DNA of 64,000 bases from Topomyia yanbarensis. Taxonomy: Eukaryota; Arthropoda; Insecta; Diptera; Culicidae. Made by a program: the position numbers and the translations under genes. The DNA is taken from assembly GCF_030247195.1 (NCBI RefSeq), contig NC_080672.1:86883113-86947112 (forward strand). Reading direction: 5' to 3'. Below the pieces are notes generated by a model that worked only from the letters and a program-made list of their open reading frames with translations, had not been told where the DNA came from and ran no database searches. Below are positions 1 to 9,799 of this stretch, one piece after another. How positions within the stretch are numbered: position 1 is the stretch's first letter; every line of letters starts with the position of its first letter.

Positions 1-319
1 AGTTTCTTTTTTCAACTCATGTGCATGAATATTTTGCTAGCATAAAATCATTGGTTCAGTTGAAGAAATTAGCTAGTACTGATATTCAGCCTCATAAACT
101 ACCACCATAACCAATAACGCATCCCCAACCATACATTCAGAAATTGATTCGGAATCCTGATTGATTTCTGAATGAATTCCAGGTCAAAGAAAAATTCGAT
201 CCCAACTTTATACAGCTGGAATACATTCAGAAATCATTCGGGATTTCGTGCCGATTTCTTAATGGTTTGACCAGGCACGACAGTGTTTGGTGATATGAAT
301 ATGGGTGGAAAATGCGTTG
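1..319. repeat. Helentron 3' flank with two related hairpins
   Basis: This stretch has no coding potential. Two similar stem-loops are visible. Bases 134-144 pair perfectly with 164-174 (11-bp stem, 19-nt loop). Bases 224-235 pair with 253-264 (12 bp, one mismatch), using the same stem sequence CATTCAGAAAT. The segment lies just beyond the 3' end of a minus-strand Helentron, where hairpins are known to occur in the family, so it may be the element's 3' subterminal region. The exact element boundary cannot be fixed from one copy. Confidence 0.5.
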
Positions 320-616
320 GTATGTGCACACTCAGCCACCTCTATTGTAGAAGATTTAAGCTAATATGTAAATTCTTATTCAGCCTCTTCTACTAATTTT
401 TGAAGTCTAAAGCTAGTGTGCATTTTTATGTCAACGTATTTTTATTTCATAGATGTCTCAAGGTTTATGAAATCAAAGGTAACGTTTTCTTGTATTCTTT
501 CAGTGCTACGAATATGTAACACTGTAGGAGATGCACAAGAAACGCATGGTTTAATAACATAAATTTTATAAGCTCTGCCAGTCTTTTCGAGAAGATATAT
601 GCACCGTTCAATAAGG
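320..616 (-). pseudogene. Tandem duplicate of the Helentron 3' end (truncated OTU fragment)
   Basis: The frame at 442-627 encodes 61 residues that closely match the last part of the main Helentron ORF, for example ERCIYLLEKT and the stretch around QENVTFDFINLE. It lacks about 12 residues that in the main copy contain the presumed catalytic His of the OTU domain (NAHYN). The downstream non-coding DNA is duplicated too: the sequence starting GTATGTGCACACTC at about 320 recurs at about 616. This is a roughly 300-bp tandem copy of the element terminus. Such terminal repetition is compatible with rolling-circle replication passing the end signal. Confidence 0.8.
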
Positions 617-755
617 TATGTGCACACTCAGCCACCTCTATTGTAGAAGATTTAAGCTAATATGAAAATTCTTATTCAGCCTCTTCTACTAATTTAGTAG
701 TCTTTAGCTAGTGAGCCATTTTATTTGAACTTATTTTTTTATGTTTTGTAATGTT

Positions 756-3707
756 TCAGTGTGTAAACAAATTAGCCAAATCATATGTCTCGAGATTGAT
801 AAAATCATAGGTAACGTTTTCTTGTATTGGAAGCATAAGATTATAATGAGCATTTCCAGAACCAGCGTTACGAAGATGTAGCACTATAGGAGATGCACAG
901 GAAACACGCGGTTTAATAACATACATTTTATAAGCTATCTCAGTCTTTTCGAGAACATAAATGCATCGTTCAAGTTTCATGCACAGAGCAAATAACGAAT
1001 CTTGATTACCCCATTGACCATTACCACAACAAAGTTTCAACAACATTACCATACTATCGGTTTCCATAAAACCACTTGAATACAATGATGAGAAAAATTG
1101 TATATTTTCTATGACACTTTTAAATGCTAAAATGCGTAAATCGCCAGAGAAACTCTCATTTCCAGTTAGAGCATACGAGATAGAATTGAACTGGCAATTG
1201 CCGTCACCAGTGATTGGGATTTCTCGAAAGTTTGGCAGGATTTGCTCTGAGAATAATGTATCACGTTCAGCATTATATACTTGCAATCGAGCTGTTTTAA
1301 AATATTGTGAATTTAAATCTATACAGCGATGGTATGGTTTAAGCAGCTGTTTTATCTCTTCTATGCATGATCCATTCCAAACGTCTAATGTATCAAGATA
1401 ATCAAATAGCAAATTACTTGCATCTTGGTCAAAATTATGGAAAGTTGATACCGATTCGACTGATTCAGTCGACCACTCGAGAACCTTTGTATGTAAATCT
1501 TGGTCAACAATGCTCAAATCACTATCACTGCACTGCACTGACATGCAAGCTATTTTACCAGATAAAATGTCCCTTGAGCAACTACTTACAGAAGCCCTGT
1601 GATCATTTTTTGGTATACCTCTGAACACAGATGAATTAATATTAATTTTCTCCCTCTCTGGTATTATACAAAATATTGGTTTGTGATCAGAAAAATAGCA
1701 TTCATATACACCAGCCTTCAGCTCATTGATGTTAGAATATAGAACGTCTAGTCTTGATCCAAGAATAGTTGTAGCTTCAGTTAAACTATCCGTCAATTTC
1801 ATAGTTTGCATTAAAGATTTGAATTGCATCACGTCATCACTTGTAGTGTCATTAATATTGAAGTTAAAATCGCCCATAATTATAGTTAGCTGTTTCTCGA
1901 AGTTATTAATTTTCGTTAGCTGAGCTTTGAAGTCAGAAAAGCTAGCTTTTGGTGATTTATATCCAGTAATGATTGATACTCCATTCAAATCCATGTGTAC
2001 TAAATCTATATGACTATGATATTTTCCTTTGTTCGGTTTGTAGTATATTACTGGTTCAATGTTTGTCATTTTCAAGTTTGCTTTTCCAAAACACATGACA
2101 CCTTTTGCGATATTTTTCTTCACATATTCAGGATGACCAAGTGTATCAGAACGATAAATGAGTTCAAATCCAGGAATGATGATTTTTTCATTCGAATATG
2201 TACAAGTTTCCGAGAATACTAAAACATCGCACCTCAAATACCACTTATCAGAAATTATATGTTTAATACTTGTACGTAAGGATCGGACATTTAAATAAGA
2301 TATTACCAATCCATCTACATTTGTCAAGTTGTTGAATGCCAGACTTAATTGTCGTTCCGATCGCAATCTTCGCATTTCCTTTAAACTTGCTTCAATTGTA
2401 TTGTTACTTTTCATATTTCCGAAAAACCTACCCAATATATATAAGCCGGAAAGCTTCGATACACGACTTAGCGCTACATACACTAACTGACGGGTTAAGT
2501 TGCAAGATTTCCGGAAATCGACACAAACGTTAGCATAAGTCTGCCCTTGGCTTTTATGAATTGTTAACGCCTCGCAAGGAACCAGAGAAAATTGATCACG
2601 TACCAGTTGGTAATCTCTTTGAAAATGGGTAGTAAGGTTATACTGTTTTCTAATGATCGGCGTCCATGAAGTTTTAATACCAGCATTTATCATAAAGCCG
2701 TTATATCGCGCGCGAATTTTTTTTCCAACAAGTTTGGATGAAAAACTTAGGAATGCAATTTTCGGTTTATTCGTTCCTGGATCATGATATACCTCCTCTA
2801 GCACACCAGTAGCACCATTAACAAGGCCATCAGATACATCTAGATTCGCTGTAATCATGTATTTAATTCCAAGTTTTAAACGTAGTTTGTATGGGTAACC
2901 TCCACAATCCTTAGTAGGCTTTCTTTTCCACATTTCTAGCTTAATATTTTTTTGTTTTTTGTTTTCGTTTTCTTCGACTTCTCGAGTTCTGATTAAGTCA
3001 ATATCTTCATCAGTCATTTCTCCACGAGCAAAGTTATTGAGTGCAAGAGCAAAGCTTCTATCATCTTTTTGCCGCATCACTTCTGTAAGCTCGTAAAATT
3101 GAAATTCATCCCAAAGTGGTGAGAGTTCCATCCTAATCAAACTATGTTTTGGAACACTAAAAATTGACGAATCTTTAACCGGCGATAACTGAAGAAAATC
3201 GCCAACCGTGATTACTGACATTCCTCCAAAACTATCGTTCACCCCAGTGATTTGACGTAATCTAGTATCAATCCGACCAAATATTGTACTTCCTACCATA
3301 GATATTTCGTCTATTACTATAAGTTTACAATACGTTAATTGTTGTCTTAAGTTGTTGGCAATATCCATCGGCAAGTCAGGCATATTAGCACTTTCCTGTA
3401 ATGGAAGAGCAAAGGCAGAATGCAAAGTGTTGCCTCCAATCAAGGAAGCTGCTTTTCCTGAAAAGGCACATAGTAATACCTTGACAGAATCCAAGCTTTG
3501 ATCTTTTGTATTTGTATTCATGTATTCCAAGTGGTATGTAACAAGTTGGAATATTGCTGATATTACCATACTTTTACCAACCCCAGCAGACCCAGAAATG
3601 AATATTCTTAGAGGTAACTTGCGAGTTGTAAAGCATTTAAATACATGCATAAGTATCTCCAACTGTCGTGAGTTCAATTTACTTATATTATCGAAAAGGT
3701 TAACCAC
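756..3707 (-). CDS. Helentron helicase-endonuclease-OTU segment
   Basis: This is the C-terminal segment of the Helentron polyprotein, 983 residues. A PIF1/RecD-like helicase comes first: Walker A GSAGVGKS at residues 39-46, Walker B DEIS at 133-136, then motifs around GDFLQLSP, HKSQGQT and VALSRV up to about residue 450. An endonuclease/exonuclease/phosphatase-like domain follows from about 465 to 690, with SETC, MGDFNFN and SDHKPIF matching the usual active-site blocks. An OTU-type cysteine protease lies at about 850-975, with GDGNCQF and a downstream AHYN. The apparent start is a GTG codon and is an artefact: the open frame continues upstream and fits the Rep frame if a one-base shift in the A7 run at 3745-3751 is allowed. 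The product presumably unwinds and cuts DNA during transposition in the nucleus; the OTU role is unknown. Confidence 0.88.
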   Translation of the reverse strand: MVNLFDNISKLNSRQLEILMHVFKCFTTRKLPLRIFISGSAGVGKSMVISAIFQLVTYHLEYMNTNTKDQSLDSVKVLLCAFSGKAASLIGGNTLHSAFALPLQESANMPDLPMDIANNLRQQLTYCKLIVIDEISMVGSTIFGRIDTRLRQITGVNDSFGGMSVITVGDFLQLSPVKDSSIFSVPKHSLIRMELSPLWDEFQFYELTEVMRQKDDRSFALALNNFARGEMTDEDIDLIRTREVEENENKKQKNIKLEMWKRKPTKDCGGYPYKLRLKLGIKYMITANLDVSDGLVNGATGVLEEVYHDPGTNKPKIAFLSFSSKLVGKKIRARYNGFMINAGIKTSWTPIIRKQYNLTTHFQRDYQLVRDQFSLVPCEALTIHKSQGQTYANVCVDFRKSCNLTRQLVYVALSRVSKLSGLYILGRFFGNMKSNNTIEASLKEMRRLRSERQLSLAFNNLTNVDGLVISYLNVRSLRTSIKHIISDKWYLRCDVLVFSETCTYSNEKIIIPGFELIYRSDTLGHPEYVKKNIAKGVMCFGKANLKMTNIEPVIYYKPNKGKYHSHIDLVHMDLNGVSIITGYKSPKASFSDFKAQLTKINNFEKQLTIIMGDFNFNINDTTSDDVMQFKSLMQTMKLTDSLTEATTILGSRLDVLYSNINELKAGVYECYFSDHKPIFCIIPEREKININSSVFRGIPKNDHRASVSSCSRDILSGKIACMSVQCSDSDLSIVDQDLHTKVLEWSTESVESVSTFHNFDQDASNLLFDYLDTLDVWNGSCIEEIKQLLKPYHRCIDLNSQYFKTARLQVYNAERDTLFSEQILPNFREIPITGDGNCQFNSISYALTGNESFSGDLRILAFKSVIENIQFFSSLYSSGFMETDSMVMLLKLCCGNGQWGNQDSLFALCMKLERCIYVLEKTEIAYKMYVIKPRVSCASPIVLHLRNAGSGNAHYNLMLPIQENVTYDFINLETYDLANLFTH

Positions 3708-3709
3708 AT

Positions 3710-5512
3710 CTACTTTTGGAGGCGCAGAGTATGTAAAAGGTACATTTTTTTCGGGCGATCTATTCCGCCTTGCACTAGAATATCAATTTCCTGGTCTTTC
3801 GGAATTGTTTCAGCTTCGAATTCTTCAGCTTCTTCTTCCTTTAGTAGCATATTATTTACATTAACTGCTTGAATAGCTTTATCAAGTTTATCATCTGTCA
3901 AGGCAAATAGTTTAGAACGATTTCTTTCGATTTCTTCAGTATTTTTAACGAATGTTTCATACCAGTTCACTGATTCAATTTCATCATTTTCATTCCGCCA
4001 AGGATAGAACAGTAATAATTGTTCCCGGTAATAATTATCAGGGTCTTGCCCAAGTTTATACCGTACATATCGGATTATTCGAGCCTTTGTTCGACGGTGA
4101 TGATCGAACTGATTTTCCACTTCAATTTCAGCCTCGTCATCTGAAACTAAATTTTTATCCTTTCGTGGTCTATTTGCAGTACGGAAATAGTAAGCGGCAT
4201 ATTCCGCTAGGCATACATTTACTAGTCCTATTCGCTCAGCGTAATGGGTAATGACATCCTTTCCGGCAATTTGAGTTGAATCGGGATCAAGTTGCTGGAG
4301 CTCCTTGGTAGATTTTAAAAACACCACTCTGTCATTTTGTCTACCAGTGTTTATAAAAATGGACGCACGACTAAATTCAGTGAGAGGAGTTCCCAAGCAA
4401 TGATAAACAGCTTCGGATGTTGACATTAAATGGCTATTTAAAAATTTGTTGGCAATACAACGAAAACGTTCATGCAAACTTTGGTTTCCTTTATCCAATT
4501 CTGTTTGCAGATTTTTTAACCCTCTTGACAAGCCAGATTCCGCTTTGGCAACATAATCAACAATATATTGTGCGACTCCATACTCATCTTTAACTATTTG
4601 TAAATCAACGTTTGATTCCATTAAATTTAGGATTGTTGTATTGTATGTGTTGATATCTACTTCGCAGCTTCTTCGCTTGTAAAATATTGTTAATCTGCCA
4701 ATAGAACATCTTACAGCTATTATATATGCCTCTTGTGTCATTTTAAGATCTCTCAAAATATCTTCGAAAGATTTATCAACACGTTCTTTATTTGTATAGA
4801 ATTGGTCCATTAATTCTCTGATTTTCTTGAGATTTTCCTTAACATTTACAGTTTTCTCTTCTGGGCGTAATGGCTCAAGAATCATTGTTTTCGGCATAAC
4901 AATTTTTGGAAAATTGAAACGACATAAATTTTTGTTACGCTTGCCTTTACTGCAAGTTGCAGTGTGTTTATGGCGAAGATATTTACAAAATGGATTCTTT
5001 TCGTCATATTGGCAACTAATAAATTTATCGGTAAATTCAACAACCTTAGCAAAACTGTCCGGATTGTCTGAATCGAGTTTGGGGGCTCCTTTCACCCACA
5101 GAAGGACATGGTCATGAGGCGATCCTCGTTGTTGGAATTCTCGTCTCCGGAAAAAATCTGATACTACATGTCCTTCAAAAATTCCTCCTTCTCTGATTGT
5201 TTTCATCAGCTGTTTAATTTTATTGTTGTAATACATAGCAGAGAATATGGGATTATCATTCACCAGCTTAGATTTTGCTTGGTAGGACATATTTATTGCT
5301 GATAGCAACGAAATTTTTTCCCCAGAAGTGTATTGAACTAATCCTTGAATTAGCTCTGGCCAGTTGGTCTCAACAGGAGAAAATGTGGCGAAAAATGTGG
5401 GAGGTCCTTGTTGTCTTATTAACGCGAAGACAACTTTCTTAATATGTTCCATATAAGCAGGTGTACAGCGTATGTGGTTCATAAATTTTAGTCCATCATT
5501 ATGTTGTCTCAA
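3710..5512 (-). CDS. Helentron Rep (HUH endonuclease) segment
   Basis: This 600-residue frame carries the rolling-circle initiator. The HUH motif is HDH at residues 133-135 inside RGSPHDHVLLW. A conserved Cys/His cluster follows at about 168-200 (ending CRFNFP), and the two catalytic tyrosines appear as YIVDY at 316-320. These match the Helitron_like_N family. The apparent start is a TTG and not meaningful, since the same frame reads upstream without a stop into the end of the preceding ORF. The two ORFs are therefore one gene broken by a one-base change in the nine-T tract (plus strand) at 5569-5577. At its 3' end the frame terminates just after a second homopolymer. Rep would nick and rejoin transposon DNA through the tyrosines. 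Confidence 0.88.
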   Translation of the reverse strand: MRQHNDGLKFMNHIRCTPAYMEHIKKVVFALIRQQGPPTFFATFSPVETNWPELIQGLVQYTSGEKISLLSAINMSYQAKSKLVNDNPIFSAMYYNNKIKQLMKTIREGGIFEGHVVSDFFRRREFQQRGSPHDHVLLWVKGAPKLDSDNPDSFAKVVEFTDKFISCQYDEKNPFCKYLRHKHTATCSKGKRNKNLCRFNFPKIVMPKTMILEPLRPEEKTVNVKENLKKIRELMDQFYTNKERVDKSFEDILRDLKMTQEAYIIAVRCSIGRLTIFYKRRSCEVDINTYNTTILNLMESNVDLQIVKDEYGVAQYIVDYVAKAESGLSRGLKNLQTELDKGNQSLHERFRCIANKFLNSHLMSTSEAVYHCLGTPLTEFSRASIFINTGRQNDRVVFLKSTKELQQLDPDSTQIAGKDVITHYAERIGLVNVCLAEYAAYYFRTANRPRKDKNLVSDDEAEIEVENQFDHHRRTKARIIRYVRYKLGQDPDNYYREQLLLFYPWRNENDEIESVNWYETFVKNTEEIERNRSKLFALTDDKLDKAIQAVNVNNMLLKEEEAEEFEAETIPKDQEIDILVQGGIDRPKKMYLLHTLRLQK

Positions 5513-5513
5513 T

Positions 5514-7820
5514 TCAGCTATGAAATTTGGGTTTAACGCTTCGACAGCAGTTACTCCCCTCGCGTTCGTTTTTTTTTCTCATCGTAGTTTTTATTGAGCT
5601 GAATGCTTCATGGAACAGCTTAGTTTTTGCTAAATATAATACGCGTTTGGGGTCCATTTTATTTCCGAAAAATCGAACTTCCCATTTAATAATGTCTGAG
5701 ATTGTAATATTTTTATCAAGAAGTTTCCGAGGTTGTCCCCCAAAAATCTTGGGAAAGCATAGATATTCTATGTCAGGATTTCTGTATGGTGATACGGGGC
5801 ACTGGTTTTGCCCTGGGGCCATCACAACCACCGAGTTATTTGCCACAATTTCGTTGAAATCAAATAAGAGACATTCATCATCTCCATCATTCAGTTGTTG
5901 GTAAAATTCGTTTTCACTATCCATATCATCATCATACGCAATATTTTCATTTCCATCTTTTAATGAGATTAAGTCATCGATGTTCGCGTCATTTTCATAC
6001 TCATCCGAAAAATTATTTGCGAATTCTATGCCATATTTTTGGTACAGCTCTGTGCTCCGCAAATAATTTGCCGCATTTTTGAGTACTTCTGGACGAACAT
6101 ATCCGCGGAGATAACTGGAAGAATGTCCTAGATTTCTTTTAAAATCTACGGGAATTGCCATAATATTAACATTGTGAAGATTTCTTGGAAGCGATAAAAT
6201 CATTTCATTCACATCTACAGGAATGTATACGACGCTGCCTTTCATTCCTACTTGCGGGTTTGAAGCTCGGTGGGACATTAGAATAACTTTCATAAATGGA
6301 ACAAATGGAGCCAGCAATCTCTCTTCAATATCGTTAAGAATTTTTAAGCATTCAGGTACTAGAGGTAATTTCAATCCATTGCTACTCGCCAGTTTTGGTA
6401 CTTTCCCATTTTCTATATATCTGATGCATGTATGACAAGCATAATTTTGCATTCGTTCATCATAACTATTCAAAATTCGAGAGTCGATTATCGATTCACT
6501 GAATCGGGCTTTGATCTTCAGTTTTAATTTTACCTTTTCACGAGTAATTTTCACAACACCTGCTTCAAAAAAGGCTCCTTCGCAACAACAGCACATGTAA
6601 TTTGGAACTTGTTGCCTATTTTCAATAAATTTCAACAGTAATCGTGATTGTATATTTGACTTGTCTTCATTCAGATGGTTGTACACGGTATTACGATGAG
6701 TAATAATTGCACATCCTCGCTGAACACGTTTGGCCATTCTATCATGATTTCTTTCCGATTCTCTGTACGAATTTTCATCGCGTAAGGTGTGCATTCGTAA
6801 GATGTTAGCTTCGTTCTCCTTCTGTGTGTAGTTTTGTTCAGAACGAATGACTTTCATTCGATCTTTATTTGTAATTCTTTCGTTTCGTTTATAACCTTCA
6901 TCCTCGGCCCTTTTTTTCTGAATCCTCTCATTGTTTTTGATTTTCTCTTGAGTAGCATAATTTTCATCATCCGCTCTTTTTCTTTTTATTCTTCGACCGT
7001 TTTTATCGTTTTCCTGTGTTCTATAATCTTCATTCTCTGTTCTCATTTTCTCCATCCTCCGGTTATTTTTGATTTTCTCCTGGGTTACATAACTATCATC
7101 CTCCGTTCTTTTCCTTTTCATTCTCCGCTTGTTTTTATCCTTTTCCTGTGTTATATAATCTTCATTACTTTTTCTTTTCTTTTGCATTCTTATAGCATAT
7201 TTATATCTCTCTTGTATTGCATAAATTTCATCCTCGTTTCTTGTTCGTTCCATGCTTCGTGTATTATTGATTTTCTCCTGAGCTTGATAATGTTCTACTT
7301 CTCTCATGATTTTCATTCTTTTTATATTTTTCCTTTTTTCCTGCGCTGTATAATCTTCATCTCTAGCTCTCTTTCGTTTAATCCTTTGAGTGTTTTTAAC
7401 TTTTTCTTGGATTGCATAATTCTTATCTTCAATTCGTTTCATCTGCATCCTTTGTTTGTTCTTTCTTCGCTCCATGGAGAAGGTATCTCTACGACGTAAT
7501 AGTTGCATTCGCTCAATATTTTTCCTTTTCTCGTTCTCTTTATATGTGGAGTCGCATCGTTTTTCTTTTATATTTTCTTGCTTTTTTTTCTTACGCATTA
7601 TTTTTTTATTATCAAATCCACATAATACATCTTTTGCAATGTTGTTATGACACTCTGTTGATTCATTTTTATTTTCATTCCTTTTTCTATCATAAGAGCG
7701 CCTTGATCCTGTTTTCTTTAACAAGGTCTTCTTTTTAGTTCTTGGCATTTTCGGTAAACAAGCTGGAACAATAAGTTTAGCCGTAACGAATCTTTGTATA
7801 AATATAGACTTCAGCAACAT
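5514..7820 (-). CDS. Helentron N-terminal segment (coiled repeats + DUF6570-like)
   Basis: This 768-residue frame is the start of the Helentron polyprotein. The likely initiator is the ATG at 7748 (MPRTKKKTLL), which begins a basic region; an in-frame ATG at 7820 is also possible. Residues about 90-340 consist of a dozen or more degenerate repeats of roughly 20 residues, of the form QEKxKNxxRMxxxRxEDE. They are highly charged and probably helical. Residues about 375-570 contain a Cys-rich segment (MCCCCEGAFF and YACHTC) and a domain resembling DUF6570, common upstream of Helitron Rep. The last 22 residues are out of frame: an extra base in the A9 run (minus strand) shifts reading before the Rep domain. 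Confidence 0.82.
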   Translation of the reverse strand: MLLKSIFIQRFVTAKLIVPACLPKMPRTKKKTLLKKTGSRRSYDRKRNENKNESTECHNNIAKDVLCGFDNKKIMRKKKKQENIKEKRCDSTYKENEKRKNIERMQLLRRRDTFSMERRKNKQRMQMKRIEDKNYAIQEKVKNTQRIKRKRARDEDYTAQEKRKNIKRMKIMREVEHYQAQEKINNTRSMERTRNEDEIYAIQERYKYAIRMQKKRKSNEDYITQEKDKNKRRMKRKRTEDDSYVTQEKIKNNRRMEKMRTENEDYRTQENDKNGRRIKRKRADDENYATQEKIKNNERIQKKRAEDEGYKRNERITNKDRMKVIRSEQNYTQKENEANILRMHTLRDENSYRESERNHDRMAKRVQRGCAIITHRNTVYNHLNEDKSNIQSRLLLKFIENRQQVPNYMCCCCEGAFFEAGVVKITREKVKLKLKIKARFSESIIDSRILNSYDERMQNYACHTCIRYIENGKVPKLASSNGLKLPLVPECLKILNDIEERLLAPFVPFMKVILMSHRASNPQVGMKGSVVYIPVDVNEMILSLPRNLHNVNIMAIPVDFKRNLGHSSSYLRGYVRPEVLKNAANYLRSTELYQKYGIEFANNFSDEYENDANIDDLISLKDGNENIAYDDDMDSENEFYQQLNDGDDECLLFDFNEIVANNSVVVMAPGQNQCPVSPYRNPDIEYLCFPKIFGGQPRKLLDKNITISDIIKWEVRFFGNKMDPKRVLYLAKTKLFHEAFSSIKTTMRKKNEREGSNCCRSVKPKFHS

Positions 7821-7850
7821 TAAAGTCCTCTAGGTAGAGTGTTGACAAGT

Positions 7851-9389
7851 TGAATTTGACGTATTCAAACGCTTTGGGTATGAGAACTACGAGAGCGATT
7901 TATGATTTTAGGTCAGAATTGCGACCAGTATCACTTTCGCCAATTTAGATGTTAGCGGCGAGACGAGTTAGAATATCAGCCAACTAAAACTTTATTAATT
8001 TTGAATTTTTCTTAAAGGTTCCATTTAGGTCTTAGAAAAATTGTGCAAATTCTATGGTCGATTGGTCAAACTATATTTCTGTACCCAAGGTTTAATGTTT
8101 ATATAGGAATTCGTATGGAGAAAGAGACTTTTACAAATTAACAAAATAATTCCTCCACGAATGGTCCATTGCCTACTAAAACTCAATTGATAGATCATTT
8201 TTATAGAAAATTTATCAAGGAAGCACCCATCTTACTCGAAGTGAACACTTTTTCATTAAGTTATAGATTTTCAAGTTTTTTTAGCCAGGTTTCGAAGAAC
8301 ACCTTAAGCATCACAATGAATTAACGAGAAATAGAAATACTCGACGCTGGAATCGGCATAAAGTAATACAGACAAAAATACAGACAAAAAATATATCTAC
8401 GAGCATGTTTATTCATCTTTGTTTTGAATTTTTGATATTTTTGACAGTTAAGATAATAAGTACATACGTGATGTGTGGTTCCGAAGGATTTGTGTTCTAT
8501 TAGTTACAAAGCTGTATTAGACCAATAATTTTAAAAGTACGAGGATGGTCATCTTGCTTGGGGTCACCGCCTTTGACGCACTTCCCCTACTACTAATTAC
8601 GTGTGCATCAAATATTTAATTAGTGATCACTTACGCTGTCGCACAGAAATACAATTCAACATCCCACAAATTCTGATCCCTAATAGCAAGCGAATGGCTC
8701 ACAAATAAATATAAATGATGGTCCCTGTAATTCTAAAGACTGACAGAAACTGTAAATATTTAATGTTTTATTATCGTTAGGAAAAAGTGACACAATATCC
8801 TCATGTGGATCAAATTGAGCAGCCCTGTTTTCAAAAAAAATTGAGCAAATCTTAGGTCACAAGAAATAAATAAAAAAATAATTCACATTTTCCTAACTAT
8901 TTCAGACATAACAATACTTTACCAAAAAAATACTTTACCAAAAACTTTGTACTAAAAAAATCTACGAAAATGACTCTACGACATGGGCCATTTATCAATT
9001 TATTTCATGTGGACGTATACCTCATGTTACGACTGACGAATAATAAAATTTACATGAACAAATTACTCAGAAAGACATTTGATCAAGATATAATGTTGAA
9101 TCTAAATCAATGATAAATAAGATACTTAGTAAACTAAGTGAAATTAATTTTAAATGTTCAATAAAATATAATGATTATGCGACATGGTCATTTTGCCCCT
9201 CAAGATTGGTCATATTGCCCCACAAGGTAAAATAGCAAGCAAAAAGTCAGTCATTACCTACAATGATTATTTTTGATGGGAATCCACTGGCAGCGGTGGG
9301 TAGCCGCTGTAGACACAGCCATTAACTTACACAATGTGGCAAACCCGCCACGACTGTAAGTGCAGTGACAATAGTCTAATAAAAATCTA
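7851..9389. other. Unannotated AT-rich DNA
   Basis: This lies upstream of the Helentron genes. I see no long open frame, RNA gene or clear repeat. The first 100 bases may contain the element's 5' end and promoter, but no terminal signal could be recognised. The small frames around 9254-9436 have no coding character. Confidence 0.4.
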
Positions 9390-9795
9390 TTCCGACATTC
9401 GAAAGGCAAACAGAGATGAACAGCAGCAATCATCATTGATTGATGCTAATCGTCGACAGGTTTGTGACAGTGGTGATCTTGCGTGGCTTTTCTTCTCGGT
9501 TGTCACGGTAAAGATGCTGGAGAACTCGAGTGATTTGTAGTTACCTACCTAAGCTCGACCCTCACCAGTAGCAGACAAAAGTTAAGCCCGCAAGATATTA
9601 AGCCTGTTCTAATGACCCTGCCACTTCTAGTTTTCCGATCTGTATACTTCACATCCTTGCTCTCATCTGAGTACTATGGCTCTAATTTTCATAACTTTAC
9701 CTACCCAGTAATCTCTAGCTAATTGAATGTCGTTAAAATGTAAAAAAGAAAATGTGACTAACATAGTCAAAATAAAAAAGGAAAAAAAATATTTT
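9390..9795 (+). mobile_element. Long-TIR non-autonomous element, copy 1 (left end lost)
   Basis: About 345 bp from ACATTCGAAAGGCAAACAGA (about 9397) to ATTGAATGTCGTTAAAATG (about 9740) match 57840-58215 closely in the same orientation. The right end continues to about 9795 with a sequence that is the inverse complement of the left end of the other copy (57787-57848), revealing a terminal inverted repeat of about 60 bp. The left TIR of this copy is missing or scrambled. There is no coding capacity, so it is probably a MITE of a DNA transposon family that I cannot name. Confidence 0.65.
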
Positions 9796-9799
9796 CAAA

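Larger units (their letters stand above)
320..7850 (-). mobile_element. Near-complete Helentron (rolling-circle transposon with endonuclease)
   Basis: This is one autonomous rolling-circle element read on the minus strand. In order it encodes a repetitive N-terminus with a DUF6570-like domain, an HUH Rep nuclease, a PIF1-type helicase, an AP-endonuclease-like (EEP) domain and an OTU protease. That domain order is characteristic of Helentrons rather than canonical Helitrons. The three frames total about 2,350 codons and are split only by homopolymer shifts at 5569-5577 and 3745-3751. The 3' part is tandemly duplicated (320-616 repeats 617-971). The ends are estimated from the coding content and the tandem repeat, not from a target-site comparison. 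Confidence 0.85.

Noticed and set aside
3740..3755. Programmed -1 ribosomal frameshift site at the A-run
   Set aside because: The heptamer context (G AAA AAA) is not an ideal slippery site and the upstream break needs the opposite shift; assembly error or mutation is simpler. Kept only as an alternative.
6834..7738. Phe/Ser/Ile-rich plus-strand ORF of 221 residues that looks like a membrane protein
   Set aside because: Antisense shadow of the charged repeats in the Helentron N-terminus.
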